From Finegoldia magna (GTDB lineage: Bacteria; Bacillota; Clostridia; Tissierellales; Peptoniphilaceae), in contig NZ_QGTH01000013.1 of NCBI RefSeq assembly GCF_003182075.1, positions 1 to 59,467 on the forward strand: a DNA stretch of 59,467 bases. The letters run 5' to 3'. Below the pieces are notes generated by a model. The model searched no databases, was not told the origin of the DNA, and was given only the letters and a program-made list of their open reading frames with translations. Both the position numbers and the translations under genes were made by a program. Of the stretch, positions 35,323 to 44,509 are shown one piece after another (position 1 is the first letter of the stretch; every line of letters begins with the position of its first letter).

Positions 35323-36762
35323 ATGCAAAAATATGAAGATTTAGAACCAAAAAAAGTGTTTTATTGGTTCAAACAATTAAACTATATTCCTCGTGGTTCA
35401 GGAAACGAAAAGGCTGTTTCAGATTTTTTGGTTAGCTTTGCAAAGGAAAGAGAATTGGAAGTGTACCAAGATTCTCTTAACAATGTTATTATCAAAAAAG
35501 AAGCTACAGAAGGTTACGAAAATTCAGAACCTGTTATTTTGCAAGGACACATGGATATGGTTTGCGAAAAAACTGATGATTCAGACCACGATTTCTTAAA
35601 AGATCCTATTTCAATGCACGTTAAAGACGGATATGTTTATGCAGATAACACAACTTTAGGAGCAGATGACGGAATCGCTGTTGCTTTTTGCTTAGCTATT
35701 TTGGATTCTGATGATGTTTCTCATCCAAAATTAGAAGTTCTTGTAACAATTGATGAAGAACGTGGAATGGACGGAGCAAACGGCGTGACTGCTGAACATT
35801 TGAGCGGAACTCGTTTGTTAAATATCGACACTGAAACTGAAGGAGACTTCATTGTAAGCTGTTCTGGTGGAGCAAATGCTATCACTACTTTCAAAAGCGA
35901 AAAATCAGAAGGTTTGTCAAAAGCTATTGAAATTTCTCTTTCTGGTTTGAATGGTGGTCACTCTGGTCTTGAAATTCAAAAACAAAATAAAAATGCTATC
36001 AAAGTTATGGCAAGACTTTTGAACAAAGTTGCTTTGGAAATGGATTTTAGATTGCAAGAAATCTCCGGTGGTTCAAAACACAACGCCATTGCTAAGAACG
36101 CTCACGCTATCATCACTGTAGATGATTTGGATAAAGCGATGGATATTTTAAACGAAGTTGGAGAATACGTTCGTCACGAAGGTAGAAAAACTGACCCTAA
36201 CTTGGTTTTGGAAATTAAAGAAACAGAAAAAACAGAATTTTCTTATTCAAAAGAAACTTCCCAATCAATCGTTAAATTCTTGTATTTATTAATCAACGAT
36301 GTTATTTCTACTTCACAAGACATCGAAGGTTTAGTTCAAACAAGTTCTAACGTTGGTATTGTTGAAGCAGACGACGAAAAAATCAAGGTTACTTGTTGTG
36401 TAAGAAGTTCTGTAGAAAGTGAACTTCACAATATGTTCGACAAAATCAAATCATTAGCTTATTTGACTCATGGAACAACTGTTATCGAAAAAGAATATCC
36501 AGCTTGGGAATTCAACACTGATGGAGAATTGGCAAAAGTTGCCCCAGCATTGTACGAAGAAATGACTGGCAAGAAAGCTAATGTAACTGCAATTCACGCA
36601 GGTTTGGAATGTGGTTTGTTGAAAGGCGTTCTTCCTGATTGCGATATGATTAGTTTCGGTCCAGATATCATTGGTGCTCACACTCCATTAGAACATTTGG
36701 GAATTGAATCTACTCAAAGAATGTACGATTACACATTAAAATTATTAGAAAAATTAAAATAA
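35323..36762 (+). CDS. pepD: M20-family aminoacyl-histidine dipeptidase
   Basis: A 479-residue cytoplasmic zinc dipeptidase (PepD/carnosinase type). Metal ligands: LQGHMDMVCE (His76, Asp78), TTLGADDGIAVA and DEERGMDG (Glu-Glu) early, and a C-terminal HTPLEH. A lid/dimerization domain with NGGHSGLEI lies in the middle. Length is typical. Single gene between the MocR regulator and a terminator. It would support peptide use as a carbon and nitrogen source. Confidence 0.92.
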   Translation: MQKYEDLEPKKVFYWFKQLNYIPRGSGNEKAVSDFLVSFAKERELEVYQDSLNNVIIKKEATEGYENSEPVILQGHMDMVCEKTDDSDHDFLKDPISMHVKDGYVYADNTTLGADDGIAVAFCLAILDSDDVSHPKLEVLVTIDEERGMDGANGVTAEHLSGTRLLNIDTETEGDFIVSCSGGANAITTFKSEKSEGLSKAIEISLSGLNGGHSGLEIQKQNKNAIKVMARLLNKVALEMDFRLQEISGGSKHNAIAKNAHAIITVDDLDKAMDILNEVGEYVRHEGRKTDPNLVLEIKETEKTEFSYSKETSQSIVKFLYLLINDVISTSQDIEGLVQTSSNVGIVEADDEKIKVTCCVRSSVESELHNMFDKIKSLAYLTHGTTVIEKEYPAWEFNTDGELAKVAPALYEEMTGKKANVTAIHAGLECGLLKGVLPDCDMISFGPDIIGAHTPLEHLGIESTQRMYDYTLKLLEKLK

Positions 36763-36771
36763 CAAAAAATT

Positions 36772-36803
36772 AAGGAAAGTTCTTTTTATGAACTTTCCTT
36801 TTT
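36772..36803. terminator. Terminator after pepD (both directions)
   Basis: AAGGAAAGTTC pairs with GAACTTTCCTT, with T runs downstream on both strands. It separates pepD from the convergent lipoprotein gene. Confidence 0.9.
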
Positions 36804-36806
36804 AAA

Positions 36807-37496
36807 TTATTTGTATTCATGATTTTCTAAAACATGGATTAAATCTTCATTAGTTTCTTTGCTTTTTTGAACTTCAAACATTCCCATATATGAATAAAAA
36901 TCGAGCAAATACATATCTTTTATATCCTTATCTATCTCTGAATCCGATAAGTTTTCTCCATTCATTACCAATGATTTTTTAATATAATTTTTTATATCTT
37001 TTTGGGATAGTTTAGTTTGATAATTTGCTGATTCTATCATATCTTCACTAACTTCTTTTTCTACAATATAGCCTTTATTATCCTTATGCAATAAAATTCT
37101 TACAATTCCACCTTCTCCAGATTTCTTATCCTTAGTAGAAATCCATGTCTTCACTAAAACTAAAATTTTGTCTTTACTTTCATACTTATCCAATATTTTC
37201 AACTCGGATAATTCATAATACTTATAATCTGGTTTTTTAGCTAAAAATTTTTCAAGACTTTCACTCAATCTAATTTTGTTTGTATCTTTTTCCAGCTTGT
37301 AGTATTTTTGCGTAAAAAACATTTTTACGGTCTCATTAATATCAGCTTTATCCTTTTCATCATTAGCAACTTTTGCTGTTTCGTTTTGATTTGCTACACG
37401 TTCGTCGTTTCTAATTTCTTGTTTTTGACAAGATGATAAAAGTAAACACATAATAATAACAAGAGTGATTGTTTTTCTTAATTTACCTACTACCAT
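36807..37496 (-). CDS. Lipoprotein of unknown function
   Basis: A 229-residue protein with a lipobox LLSSC (Cys about 23), a charged spacer and a globular part of about 170 residues (MFFTQKYYKLEKDTNKI onward). The middle resembles NTF2-like or DUF-type extracytoplasmic domains in pattern only. AGAGGT precedes the ATG. It is divergent from another lipoprotein gene at 37686. No function assigned. Confidence 0.72.
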   Translation of the reverse strand: MVVGKLRKTITLVIIMCLLLSSCQKQEIRNDERVANQNETAKVANDEKDKADINETVKMFFTQKYYKLEKDTNKIRLSESLEKFLAKKPDYKYYELSELKILDKYESKDKILVLVKTWISTKDKKSGEGGIVRILLHKDNKGYIVEKEVSEDMIESANYQTKLSQKDIKNYIKKSLVMNGENLSDSEIDKDIKDMYLLDFYSYMGMFEVQKSKETNEDLIHVLENHEYK

Positions 37497-37685
37497 ATGA
37501 ACCTCTAATATTTTTTCATGATTATCACTTCAATTTTATTTTAGTTAAACGATTTCTACTTGTCAACTATTTATTTATCATTTTATCTTTCAAAATTCAA
37601 CATTTTATTACAATAAGTCTACAATTGTGAAATGTTTAAAATCATTTGCCCAAATCTGTTATAATAATATAGTCAGGGGGAATTT

Positions 37686-38657
37686 ATGAAAAAGAAATTT
37701 ACATTAGTGTTATTATCACTACTTATGGTAATAACTTTAAGCGCTTGCTCTCAAGCAAAAGAAAAAGTGAGCCTATTAAACGATTTTAGAAAAACAACTG
37801 AATGGAAGAACCAATCTTATGAGTTTAAGAACGAAACTTCCAAGCTAAAAGAAATCAAAGTCAAAGCAACACAAGACAAATCAACAGGAGTTGCAATGGC
37901 GACTGTTACAAGTGATGTAGCTCAATTAGCAGGTCAAGGAAATAATTTGGGTGAACTTCACTTCGCAATCCAAGATGGAAAAGCGTATTTGAATTACGAT
38001 GCATTTGCTAACAATCTTCCACCAAAAATGAAGGAAGCTTTGATTCAAAAAAACTTGTACTTCAATGTTACACAAATTTTGCAAAAATTAACTGAACAAA
38101 ATTTCCAAGCTACAACTGTAAGAGATTTCACAGTATTCATGCCACTTTTATCATCTAATACGAAATTCCAAGTTAAAATCGCAAAAGATTTCGTTGTCGA
38201 CAACAAGGAATTGAAGGTTACAGATGATGGCAACCACAAATATTCTGTGAATTTGACTGGTGAACAATGGGCAAAAGTTATGGAATATTCAAGAAAAACT
38301 TTATTGAAAAACTTCAAAGAATACGCCAAACTTGCCAAGGGAAGTGATCTTACAGAACAAGAACAACAAAAAATCCAAGAAATTGAAAACAATCTAAAAT
38401 CAGAACAATCCAAAAAAGAATTCGAAGACAAAATGAACACATTAAAGACAACTAACAAAGACGATATGTTCAATTTAACATTTGAATTCAAGGACAAATC
38501 ATACGATGTTAGATTAAAATCAACTCCAAAATCAAAAGATACTGAAAGCATTAACATCTCACTAAATTCAAAAGAAGATAAATCAATCAATAATCCAAAA
38601 GTTCAAGTGGATAATGGTCCATTTGAATACATGCAACAATTTTTGAATGTAAAATAG
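37686..38657 (+). CDS. Lipoprotein of unknown function
   Basis: A 323-residue protein with a lipobox TLSAC (Cys about 21) and a mixed alpha/beta exported domain. A Glu/Gln/Lys-rich coiled segment (EQEQQKIQEIENNLKSEQ) lies near residues 225-250. A TATAAT at 37660-37665 and an AGGGGG site lie before the ATG. It may be a LolA-like or DUF-type carrier fold by pattern, but I do not recognise it. A terminator follows. Confidence 0.72.
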   Translation: MKKKFTLVLLSLLMVITLSACSQAKEKVSLLNDFRKTTEWKNQSYEFKNETSKLKEIKVKATQDKSTGVAMATVTSDVAQLAGQGNNLGELHFAIQDGKAYLNYDAFANNLPPKMKEALIQKNLYFNVTQILQKLTEQNFQATTVRDFTVFMPLLSSNTKFQVKIAKDFVVDNKELKVTDDGNHKYSVNLTGEQWAKVMEYSRKTLLKNFKEYAKLAKGSDLTEQEQQKIQEIENNLKSEQSKKEFEDKMNTLKTTNKDDMFNLTFEFKDKSYDVRLKSTPKSKDTESINISLNSKEDKSINNPKVQVDNGPFEYMQQFLNVK

Positions 38658-38661
38658 AACT

Positions 38662-38697
38662 AAAAAAATCCCGAAATTCAAATGAGTTTCGGGATTT
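38662..38697. terminator. Bidirectional terminator between the lipoprotein gene and patB
   Basis: ATCCCGAAA pairs with TTTCGGGAT; seven T follow on the minus strand and a shorter T run on the plus strand. Confidence 0.88.
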
Positions 38698-38704
38698 GTT
38701 GTGT

Positions 38705-39895
38705 TTATTTGTATATTTCTTGTAGTAAATTATCCAATCTAACTAATGCGTCTTTTACGACTTTTGTAGGAGCTGCAACGTTAAATCGTACAAATCCATC
38801 GCATTCTCCGAAAAATCTTCCGTCAGTGAATACCAAATCAGCTTTTTCGCCCAATGTTTTAAGCAAATCATCGCTGTTTAATCCCAAACATCTGAAATCC
38901 ATCCACATAACGTAAGTCGCTTGAAGGTGATTTACTATGATTTTAGGATATTTTTCTTGGAAGAAATCGTAGACGATTTTTTGGTTAGTATCTATTACTT
39001 CGATTAATTCGTCAAGCCAGTCTTCAGCTTCATCAAAAGCTAATTGTGTAGCTTCAAGTCCCATAACATTTACAGTGTTACTTCTCATAATATCCAAAGT
39101 CTTCTTGTATTGAGCCATCATTTCGGAATCGGAAATAATTGTATATCCACAGCAAAGTCCTGCTAAGTTAAAAGATTTTGTTGAAGATTGACACACTACA
39201 GCTTTTTCGATTAATTTTCTATCCAAAGAAAGCACAGATGTGTGAGTGTTTCCCGGCATAACAATATCTTGCCAAATCTCATCAACCACAACAATCACAT
39301 CATTATCATTCGCAATCTTGATTACTTTTTCCAAATCATCCTTGCTCCACAAAATTCCACCCGGATTATGAGGATTACAAAGAATAACCATTTTGTTTTC
39401 AGACTTTTTGCATTCTGATTCAAATTTTTCAAAATCAATTGAGTAATTGTTGCGTTCGTCAGCAATCAAAGGAACATCTGCCATAACTCTGTCGTTAAAT
39501 TCAATGGCAAATCTGAAAGGACCATAAACTGGTCTCATAATCATTACAGAATCGCCTTTTTTAGTGAAAGCACTTACTGCGGCGAAAAATCCATCTACAA
39601 CAGTTGGAACTTCGACAATCCATTCTTTTTTGATATCTGCATTGTGGCGTTTCTTGTCCCAATTTATAATGCTGTTGTAAAATCTGTCTGTAGGAGAGCA
39701 ATATCCCAAAACCAAATTATCTAAGCGTTTTTTCAAACCGTCGATAATTTCCGGTGCGTTTTTGAATTCCATATCTGCAACGCTAAATGGAACTACATTT
39801 TTTTTCATATTCGGAAATTGTTCGCTTCTTACAGCCCATTTTCTAGATCCCATTTCGTTTCTGTCACTAATCGTTTCAAAATCGTATTTCATCAT
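38705..39895 (-). CDS. patB: PLP-dependent cystathionine beta-lyase (MalY/PatB type)
   Basis: A 396-residue fold-type I enzyme cleaving the C-S bond of cystathionine or cysteine-type substrates. Visible: PFSVADMEFKNAPEI, the NPHNPGG loop, DEIWQD and the PLP lysine in QSSTKSFNLAGL. Length matches the MalY/PatB branch. GGAG precedes two adjacent ATG codons (39895, 39892). Product could be homocysteine or sulfide. Single gene. Confidence 0.92.
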   Translation of the reverse strand: MMKYDFETISDRNEMGSRKWAVRSEQFPNMKKNVVPFSVADMEFKNAPEIIDGLKKRLDNLVLGYCSPTDRFYNSIINWDKKRHNADIKKEWIVEVPTVVDGFFAAVSAFTKKGDSVMIMRPVYGPFRFAIEFNDRVMADVPLIADERNNYSIDFEKFESECKKSENKMVILCNPHNPGGILWSKDDLEKVIKIANDNDVIVVVDEIWQDIVMPGNTHTSVLSLDRKLIEKAVVCQSSTKSFNLAGLCCGYTIISDSEMMAQYKKTLDIMRSNTVNVMGLEATQLAFDEAEDWLDELIEVIDTNQKIVYDFFQEKYPKIIVNHLQATYVMWMDFRCLGLNSDDLLKTLGEKADLVFTDGRFFGECDGFVRFNVAAPTKVVKDALVRLDNLLQEIYK

Positions 39896-39946
39896 AAACT
39901 CCTTATTATAAATTAATCATTCCTTTTTCAGTATAACACAAGACAA

Positions 39947-39974
39947 CAAAAAAAGAGGATAAAATCCTCTTTTG
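39947..39974 (-). terminator. Terminator of the mscL operon
   Basis: AAAAGAGGAT pairs with ATCCTCTTTT around a three-base loop; on the minus strand it runs into seven T. Confidence 0.9.
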
Positions 39975-39980
39975 ATGAAA

Positions 39981-40382
39981 CTATTCGCTTAATTGTGATG
40001 TGCAATGTGGACATCTAGTAGCAGTAATGTCGATTTCGCTCTTGCAATATGGGCAAGTTTTTGTTGTTGGATCAGCTGCTGGTTCTTTATGCAAAGCATC
40101 ACGACCTTTGTTTATAGCCTTAACCATCAAGAAAACAATAAATGCTATAATGATAAATTTAACCAAAGCATCCAAGAACAATCCGTATTGTAACTTCACT
40201 CCTGCAACAGTTGCTGCCATTTCTTTCATGTTTATACCAGCTGTTGCTGCTCCAATCAAAGGTGCTATAAGTCCGTTAATAAGTCCGTCAACCATTTCCT
40301 TAACAGCAGCACCCATGATAACTGCAACTGCCAAATCCATTACATTACCTTCAGTAATGAATTTTTTAAATTCTTTTAGCAT
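39981..40382 (-). CDS. mscL: Large-conductance mechanosensitive channel with a C-terminal zinc ribbon
   Basis: A 133-residue MscL, the emergency osmotic valve. The N-terminal FKKFITEGNVMDLAVAVIMGAAV is the gating helix; a second helix is KFIIIAFIVFLMVKAI. The C-terminus carries CPYC...CPHC (from about residue 110), a zinc-ribbon tail replacing the usual coiled-coil end. It follows the 148-residue unknown gene by 17 bases and likely forms an operon with it. Confidence 0.92.
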   Translation of the reverse strand: MLKEFKKFITEGNVMDLAVAVIMGAAVKEMVDGLINGLIAPLIGAATAGINMKEMAATVAGVKLQYGLFLDALVKFIIIAFIVFLMVKAINKGRDALHKEPAADPTTKTCPYCKSEIDITATRCPHCTSQLSE

Positions 40383-40399
40383 AATACCCCCTATAAAAT

Positions 40400-40846
40400 C
40401 TATTCATTCATTAAATTCATTTTTTCCTTTTGTAAATTATACACTTCTTTCTTCAATTGCTTAATAGCAGCGTCACAATTTCTCTTGTTATTGAGAATTT
40501 GCATTTGAATTACAGAATCAAAAACTTTGTTATCAAAATAATCTGCCAAGAAAAATGGTTTTTTATATCTGAAACCAACACTTGGTTTCTTGTCCAAATC
40601 AATCATAATATTGTTGAACTTTCTAATCGCCAAGTCAGCCTTCTTCGCTTGATTCTTCGCCTTTTTTAAATTCGATCTTTTAATCATAGTAGTAATAGTC
40701 TTACCCTTGAAAATATCGAAAATTCCCCATCCTGATGCTGTACCTAAATAAGATTGCACCTCATTCAAGCTAGCTATCGCAATTTCTCCAAGCTTAATAG
40801 CTTCGTTTATATTATATAATCTAGATCCTACTTTTGCTCTTAACAT
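40400..40846 (-). CDS. Conserved-looking protein of unknown function in the mscL operon
   Basis: A 148-residue, Lys-rich, mostly helical protein with heptad-like stretches (KRSNLKKAKNQAKKADLAI; ALKQLKKEVYN-type end) and no signal peptide. It begins MLRAKVGSRLYNINEAIKLG after an AAGGAAAG site. Not recognised. Its position directly upstream of mscL on the same strand suggests joint transcription. Confidence 0.65.
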   Translation of the reverse strand: MLRAKVGSRLYNINEAIKLGEIAIASLNEVQSYLGTASGWGIFDIFKGKTITTMIKRSNLKKAKNQAKKADLAIRKFNNIMIDLDKKPSVGFRYKKPFFLADYFDNKVFDSVIQMQILNNKRNCDAAIKQLKKEVYNLQKEKMNLMNE

Positions 40847-40935
40847 AATAATCTTCCTTTCCTTTATTATTTATACCCTTAAATAATAATTTTAAGCAAA
40901 TGAAAAATCAAATAAAATTTATATTTTATTAATCA

Positions 40936-40963
40936 ATAAAAAATCAACCACTGACGTGATTGA
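40936..40963 (-). terminator. Terminator-like hairpin at the far end of the trpS downstream element
   Basis: On the minus strand TCAATCAC-GTCA-GTGGTTGA forms a stem with one U-G pair and is followed by six T. A sister hairpin without a good T run lies next to the trpS stop at 41158-41179. Confidence 0.7.
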
Positions 40964-41179
40964 CATATATAAAAAATATAGCAAACCTTTCATGCTAAGA
41001 ATATCATACGGAAAAAATTGTCATGATTTCAAATCGAATAAATCCGTCAAAATCGGACTGCGTAAGCTTCAGCGTGCTTGCGATTTTAGGATTTTGAGAT
41101 TTAGAAATCATCAATTTTTGAAGTCTAGATATTCGTGTATGATGGTTTGCTATCCATAATCAACCACCGAAGTGATTGA
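40942..41179. repeat. Long imperfect palindrome bounded by 22-base direct repeats
   Basis: AATCAACCAC-TGAC-GTGATTGA at 40942-40963 recurs as AATCAACCAC-CGAA-GTGATTGA at 41158-41179. Between them, ATAGCAAACC (40978-40987) pairs with GGTTTGCTAT (41144-41153). GAATATC pairs with GATATTC, TGATTTC with GAAATCA, and GCAAGC with GCTTGC nearer the centre, giving a hairpin of about 175 bases. A 67-codon open frame here shows no protein-like features. This looks like a MITE-type or structured-RNA element inserted at the trpS terminator. Confidence 0.6.
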
Positions 41180-41187
41180 TTTCTCAT

Positions 41188-42270
41188 TTATTTGTATTTT
41201 TGTTGTTGTTTATTAATCAATTCCACATCTTCAAAGTAGTTGATTCCCATTGCAGCTTTTACTTTCTTCAAAGTTTCTGCTCCAACTTCTCTGGCATCTT
41301 CTGATCCTTTTAACAACATATCGAAGATTTCTGGAATATTTTGTTCGTAGTGTTTTCTTTTTTCTCTGATTGGAGATAATTCTTTTTGCAAAATATTGTT
41401 CAAGAATTTTTTGATTTTGACATCGCCAAGTCCACCACGTCTGTAATGATCTTTTAATTCGTCCAAATTTTTGTAATCTGGAAGAAATTCTGAGAAATCA
41501 TCGTCTGTACAGAAAGCGTCCAAATAAGTGAATACTGTGTTTCCTTCAACTTTCCCAGGATCTGTGATTTGAATGTGGTTAGGATCTGTGAACATACTCA
41601 TTACTTTTGATTTGACATCTTTTTCAGAATCCGACAAATAAATACAGTTACCTAATGATTTACTCATCTTAGCTTTGCCGTCTAATCCTGGAAGTCTGGA
41701 ACAGATTTTGTTGTCAGGAATTACAGCTTTTGGTTCAACCAAAACTTCTGAGTAATAGTTGTTGAATGTTCTGACTATTTCACGCGTTTGTTCCAACATT
41801 GGAAGCTGGTCTTCTCCAACAGGAACTATGTTTGCATTGAAAAGCGTGATATCAGCTGCTTGGCTGATTGGATAAGTCAAAAATCCAACAGGAATGCTCG
41901 CTCCAAATTCTTTTTGTTTGATTTCTGCTTTAACTGTAGGGTTTCTTTCGAGTCTTGAAAGTGTAACCAAGTTCATATAATAAAACATCAATTCTGTTAG
42001 TTGTTCAACGTGTGATTGCACAAAAATCGTAACTTTATTAGGATCAATCCCACAACTTAAATAATCAAGCGCCACTTCAATTATGTTATCTCTGACTTTG
42101 TCAGGATTGTTAAAATTGTCAGTCAATGCTTGTGCATCGGCAATCATGACATACATCTTGTCGAAATCCCCTTTGTTTTGCATGATAACTCTGTTTTTTA
42201 ATGAGCCTACGTAATGACCCAAATGTAATTTTCCTGTTGGTCTGTCACCTGTAAGTATTATATTTCCCAT
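41188..42270 (-). CDS. trpS: Tryptophanyl-tRNA synthetase
   Basis: A 360-residue class I synthetase. The HIGH-type motif is GKLHLGHYVGSL and the KMSKS loop is KAKMSKSLGN (Lys about 201). GEDQLPMLEQTREI is the tryptophan-binding region. It lies two bases after the CapA-like gene on the same strand. No T-box was seen. AAGGAG precedes the ATG. Confidence 0.95.
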   Translation of the reverse strand: MGNIILTGDRPTGKLHLGHYVGSLKNRVIMQNKGDFDKMYVMIADAQALTDNFNNPDKVRDNIIEVALDYLSCGIDPNKVTIFVQSHVEQLTELMFYYMNLVTLSRLERNPTVKAEIKQKEFGASIPVGFLTYPISQAADITLFNANIVPVGEDQLPMLEQTREIVRTFNNYYSEVLVEPKAVIPDNKICSRLPGLDGKAKMSKSLGNCIYLSDSEKDVKSKVMSMFTDPNHIQITDPGKVEGNTVFTYLDAFCTDDDFSEFLPDYKNLDELKDHYRRGGLGDVKIKKFLNNILQKELSPIREKRKHYEQNIPEIFDMLLKGSEDAREVGAETLKKVKAAMGINYFEDVELINKQQQKYK

Positions 42271-42272
42271 TT

Positions 42273-43496
42273 TTACTCCTTGTTAAATATTTTCTCGTAA
42301 TGTTGATTTGCTCTGTTCAATTTAGATATTATTTTGTCTTTTCTTGGATAATTTATCTCTGAATTGAGGACTTGTTTAACTGGAACCACGACATATCTTG
42401 TAGTCACACTATCTGTGTATTTGTCTACATAGTATGGCTTGTTTTCGAAACTTTTTATAGTTGTCTTGTCCCCAATTTTCTCAATTTTAATATCAGAGTA
42501 CACTCCAATCTCTACACCGTAATATTGTCCGTAGGATTCTCTTTGATCTGAAACTAGATTTCCCATTGAATAAACGCAATATGATTTTTTGCCGTCGTTT
42601 TCAATAACATCAGCCTTTTGTATTGTGTGCGGGTGCGATCCTATCACCAAGTCAACTCCCATATCTGAAAATTTCTTGAACGTGTTTTTCTGATAAGAGT
42701 TAGGATAATCAGAATATTCCTCTCCCCAATGCATGTAGCACATTATAACATCGGCGTGATTTTGCTTTAAATAATCCACATCTTTTTGGATTTGTTCCAT
42801 GTTTATTATATTTACCGCGGTGTCTCTTCCGGAATTAAGCATAGAATTTTCAAATCCATTGAGCATTTGTGTATATGAGAAAAATCCAACCTTTATTCCT
42901 TTGACATCTACGATAAGTGGATTGGTCGATTCATTTTCCTTGAACGTACCAGTCCTTTTCAAACCGTACTTTTCAATAGCATCTATCGTGAGGTCAATCC
43001 CCTTCAATCTTCTATCATAAGAGTGATTATTCGCAGTACTTACGACATCAAATCCTGTATCTTTTAAAGCTTTTATAACATTTTCGTGCGTTGCAAATTC
43101 TGGATAACCACTCATGTCTGATGCATTCTTTGCAATAGTCGTCTCCAAATTGACTATGGATAAATCACTCTTACCCACAATATCTTTAATAACCGCAAAA
43201 GAATCCGTAAAATCATAATTTGTAGCTTTTGCTTGGCGAATTTGAGTTATGTGATTCATATAATCGCCCCAACAAGTTATGGTTATCTCTTTCTTTTCCA
43301 GATTTTTATTTTCTTTTTCGTTATCTGATTTTTTGTTTGATTTTTCTTCTGATTTTTTAACACTCTTCACTTGAGAACTTTTTTGTGATGCTTGAATTGG
43401 AGATTTCCCAGAAATTTCTGAATATCTAACGCCAATCACACCAACTAAAATCACTATAAGAAAAGCCAATGCAACAGTTGTCTTTTTTCCCTTCAT
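42273..43496 (-). CDS. CapA-type metallophosphatase, membrane anchored
   Basis: A 407-residue protein with one N-terminal membrane helix (residues 6-23) and a Lys/Ser/Glu-rich stalk. A CapA (PGA_cap) domain follows: CWGDYMNHITQIRQ, DLSIVNLETTIA, TANNHSYDRR, CYMHWGEEYSDYP and GSHPHTIQ provide the metal ligands. The family belongs to calcineurin-like phosphatases and includes the poly-gamma-glutamate capsule protein CapA. No capB or capC is near, so a capsule role is unproven; a general envelope hydrolase is possible. It lies between rlmH and trpS in one run of genes. Confidence 0.85.
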   Translation of the reverse strand: MKGKKTTVALAFLIVILVGVIGVRYSEISGKSPIQASQKSSQVKSVKKSEEKSNKKSDNEKENKNLEKKEITITCWGDYMNHITQIRQAKATNYDFTDSFAVIKDIVGKSDLSIVNLETTIAKNASDMSGYPEFATHENVIKALKDTGFDVVSTANNHSYDRRLKGIDLTIDAIEKYGLKRTGTFKENESTNPLIVDVKGIKVGFFSYTQMLNGFENSMLNSGRDTAVNIINMEQIQKDVDYLKQNHADVIMCYMHWGEEYSDYPNSYQKNTFKKFSDMGVDLVIGSHPHTIQKADVIENDGKKSYCVYSMGNLVSDQRESYGQYYGVEIGVYSDIKIEKIGDKTTIKSFENKPYYVDKYTDSVTTRYVVVPVKQVLNSEINYPRKDKIISKLNRANQHYEKIFNKE

Positions 43497-43503
43497 TTTA
43501 TCC

Positions 43504-43983
43504 TCACTTATGATATGGTAAATTGTTGATTATTCTGAAACTTCGGTAAATTTGTTCCAACAAAATCAGCCTCATCAGTTGATGTGGAAATGTAAACTTG
43601 GAAAAAGAAAGCGCATAATCGCTCCTGTCAAGTACACTTTTTCCCAGTCCCAAAGATCCGCCGATAACAAAACAAATATTAGAATGACCTTGTACAGTTA
43701 AATTTTCAATCTTGGCGGCTAATTTTTCGCTAGTAAGTTGATTTCCCAAAATCTCAAGCGTAATCACGTAGTGATTGTCCTTGATTTTCGACATAATTTT
43801 CTCTGCTTCCTTGTCCTTCACAATCTCCTTTTCGCTGTCAGACAAATTCTCTGCAGCACTCAAATCATCAACCTCAATTATGTTGAGCTTGCAGTGCGCA
43901 GATAATCTCTTAGAAAATTCTGCAATACCAAGTTTTATGTATTTTTCCTTAACCTTACCCACCGAAATAATATCGATATTCAA
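43504..43983 (-). CDS. rlmH: 23S rRNA pseudouridine-1915 N3-methyltransferase
   Basis: A 159-residue SPOUT methyltransferase acting on 70S ribosomes. The knotted SAM-binding end is CFVIGGSLGLGKSVLDRSDY and the C-terminus FPHQLMRLILLEQIYRSFRI is nearly invariant in RlmH. I place the start at the TTG at 43983 (NIDIISVGKVKEKY). This gives the family length of 159 and leaves AAAGG about 11 bases upstream; the in-frame GTG at 43992 sits too close to that site. Confidence 0.93.
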   Translation of the reverse strand: MNIDIISVGKVKEKYIKLGIAEFSKRLSAHCKLNIIEVDDLSAAENLSDSEKEIVKDKEAEKIMSKIKDNHYVITLEILGNQLTSEKLAAKIENLTVQGHSNICFVIGGSLGLGKSVLDRSDYALSFSKFTFPHQLMRLILLEQIYRSFRIINNLPYHK

Positions 43984-44061
43984 AATAATCACAACCTTTT
44001 TACTTTAATAAGTATATCATATATTGATTAGGAGTATAAAATAATAATTTTTTACGCAAAT

Positions 44062-44089
44062 AAAAAACCCACAGACAAAAATCTGTGGG
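44062..44089 (-). terminator. Terminator of rplM-rpsI
   Basis: CCCACAGA pairs with TCTGTGGG around a short A-rich loop; on the minus strand six T follow, 17 bases after the rpsI stop. Confidence 0.9.
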
Positions 44090-44105
44090 AATAATTTCGA
44101 AAAAA

Positions 44106-44498
44106 CTATCTCTTACTGAATTGTGGAGATTTACGAGCTTTTTTAAGACCGTATTTCTTTCTTTCCTTTTTACGAGGGTCTCTAGTTAAGAAACCTGCTC
44201 TTTTTAATTCAGCTCTGTAGTCTGGGTCAACTTCTAATAAAGCACGAGCAACACCATGTCTAATAGCACCTGCTTGACCAGTGTATCCGCCACCTTTTAC
44301 ATTAACAGTAACATCATAGCTTTCAGTGTTGTTTGTTAATTCCAAAGCTTCCTTAGCTATAACTCTTAATGTATCGAAGTTAAAGTATTCACTTATATCT
44401 TTTTTGTTAATTGTGAATTTTCCACTTCCTGGTACTAAAGTAACTCTAGCAACAGAAGTTTTTCTTCTACCAGTTCCTTGATATCTATTATTAGCCAT
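44106..44498 (-). CDS. rpsI: 30S ribosomal protein S9
   Basis: A 130-residue S9 with the conserved start [36 protein letters not shown] in the middle, and the C-terminal [12 protein letters not shown] whose tail reaches the P-site tRNA. It follows rplM by 11 bases. Confidence 0.97.
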   Translation of the reverse strand: MANNRYQGTGRRKTSVARVTLVPGSGKFTINKKDISEYFNFDTLRVIAKEALELTNNTESYDVTVNVKGGGYTGQAGAIRHGVARALLEVDPDYRAELKRAGFLTRDPRKKERKKYGLKKARKSPQFSKR

Positions 44499-44509
44499 TT
44501 AATTACCTC

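Noticed and set aside
40956-41159. 67-codon plus-strand open frame inside the palindromic element
   Set aside because: No ribosome site, unusual composition, and the sequence is better explained by the long inverted repeat.
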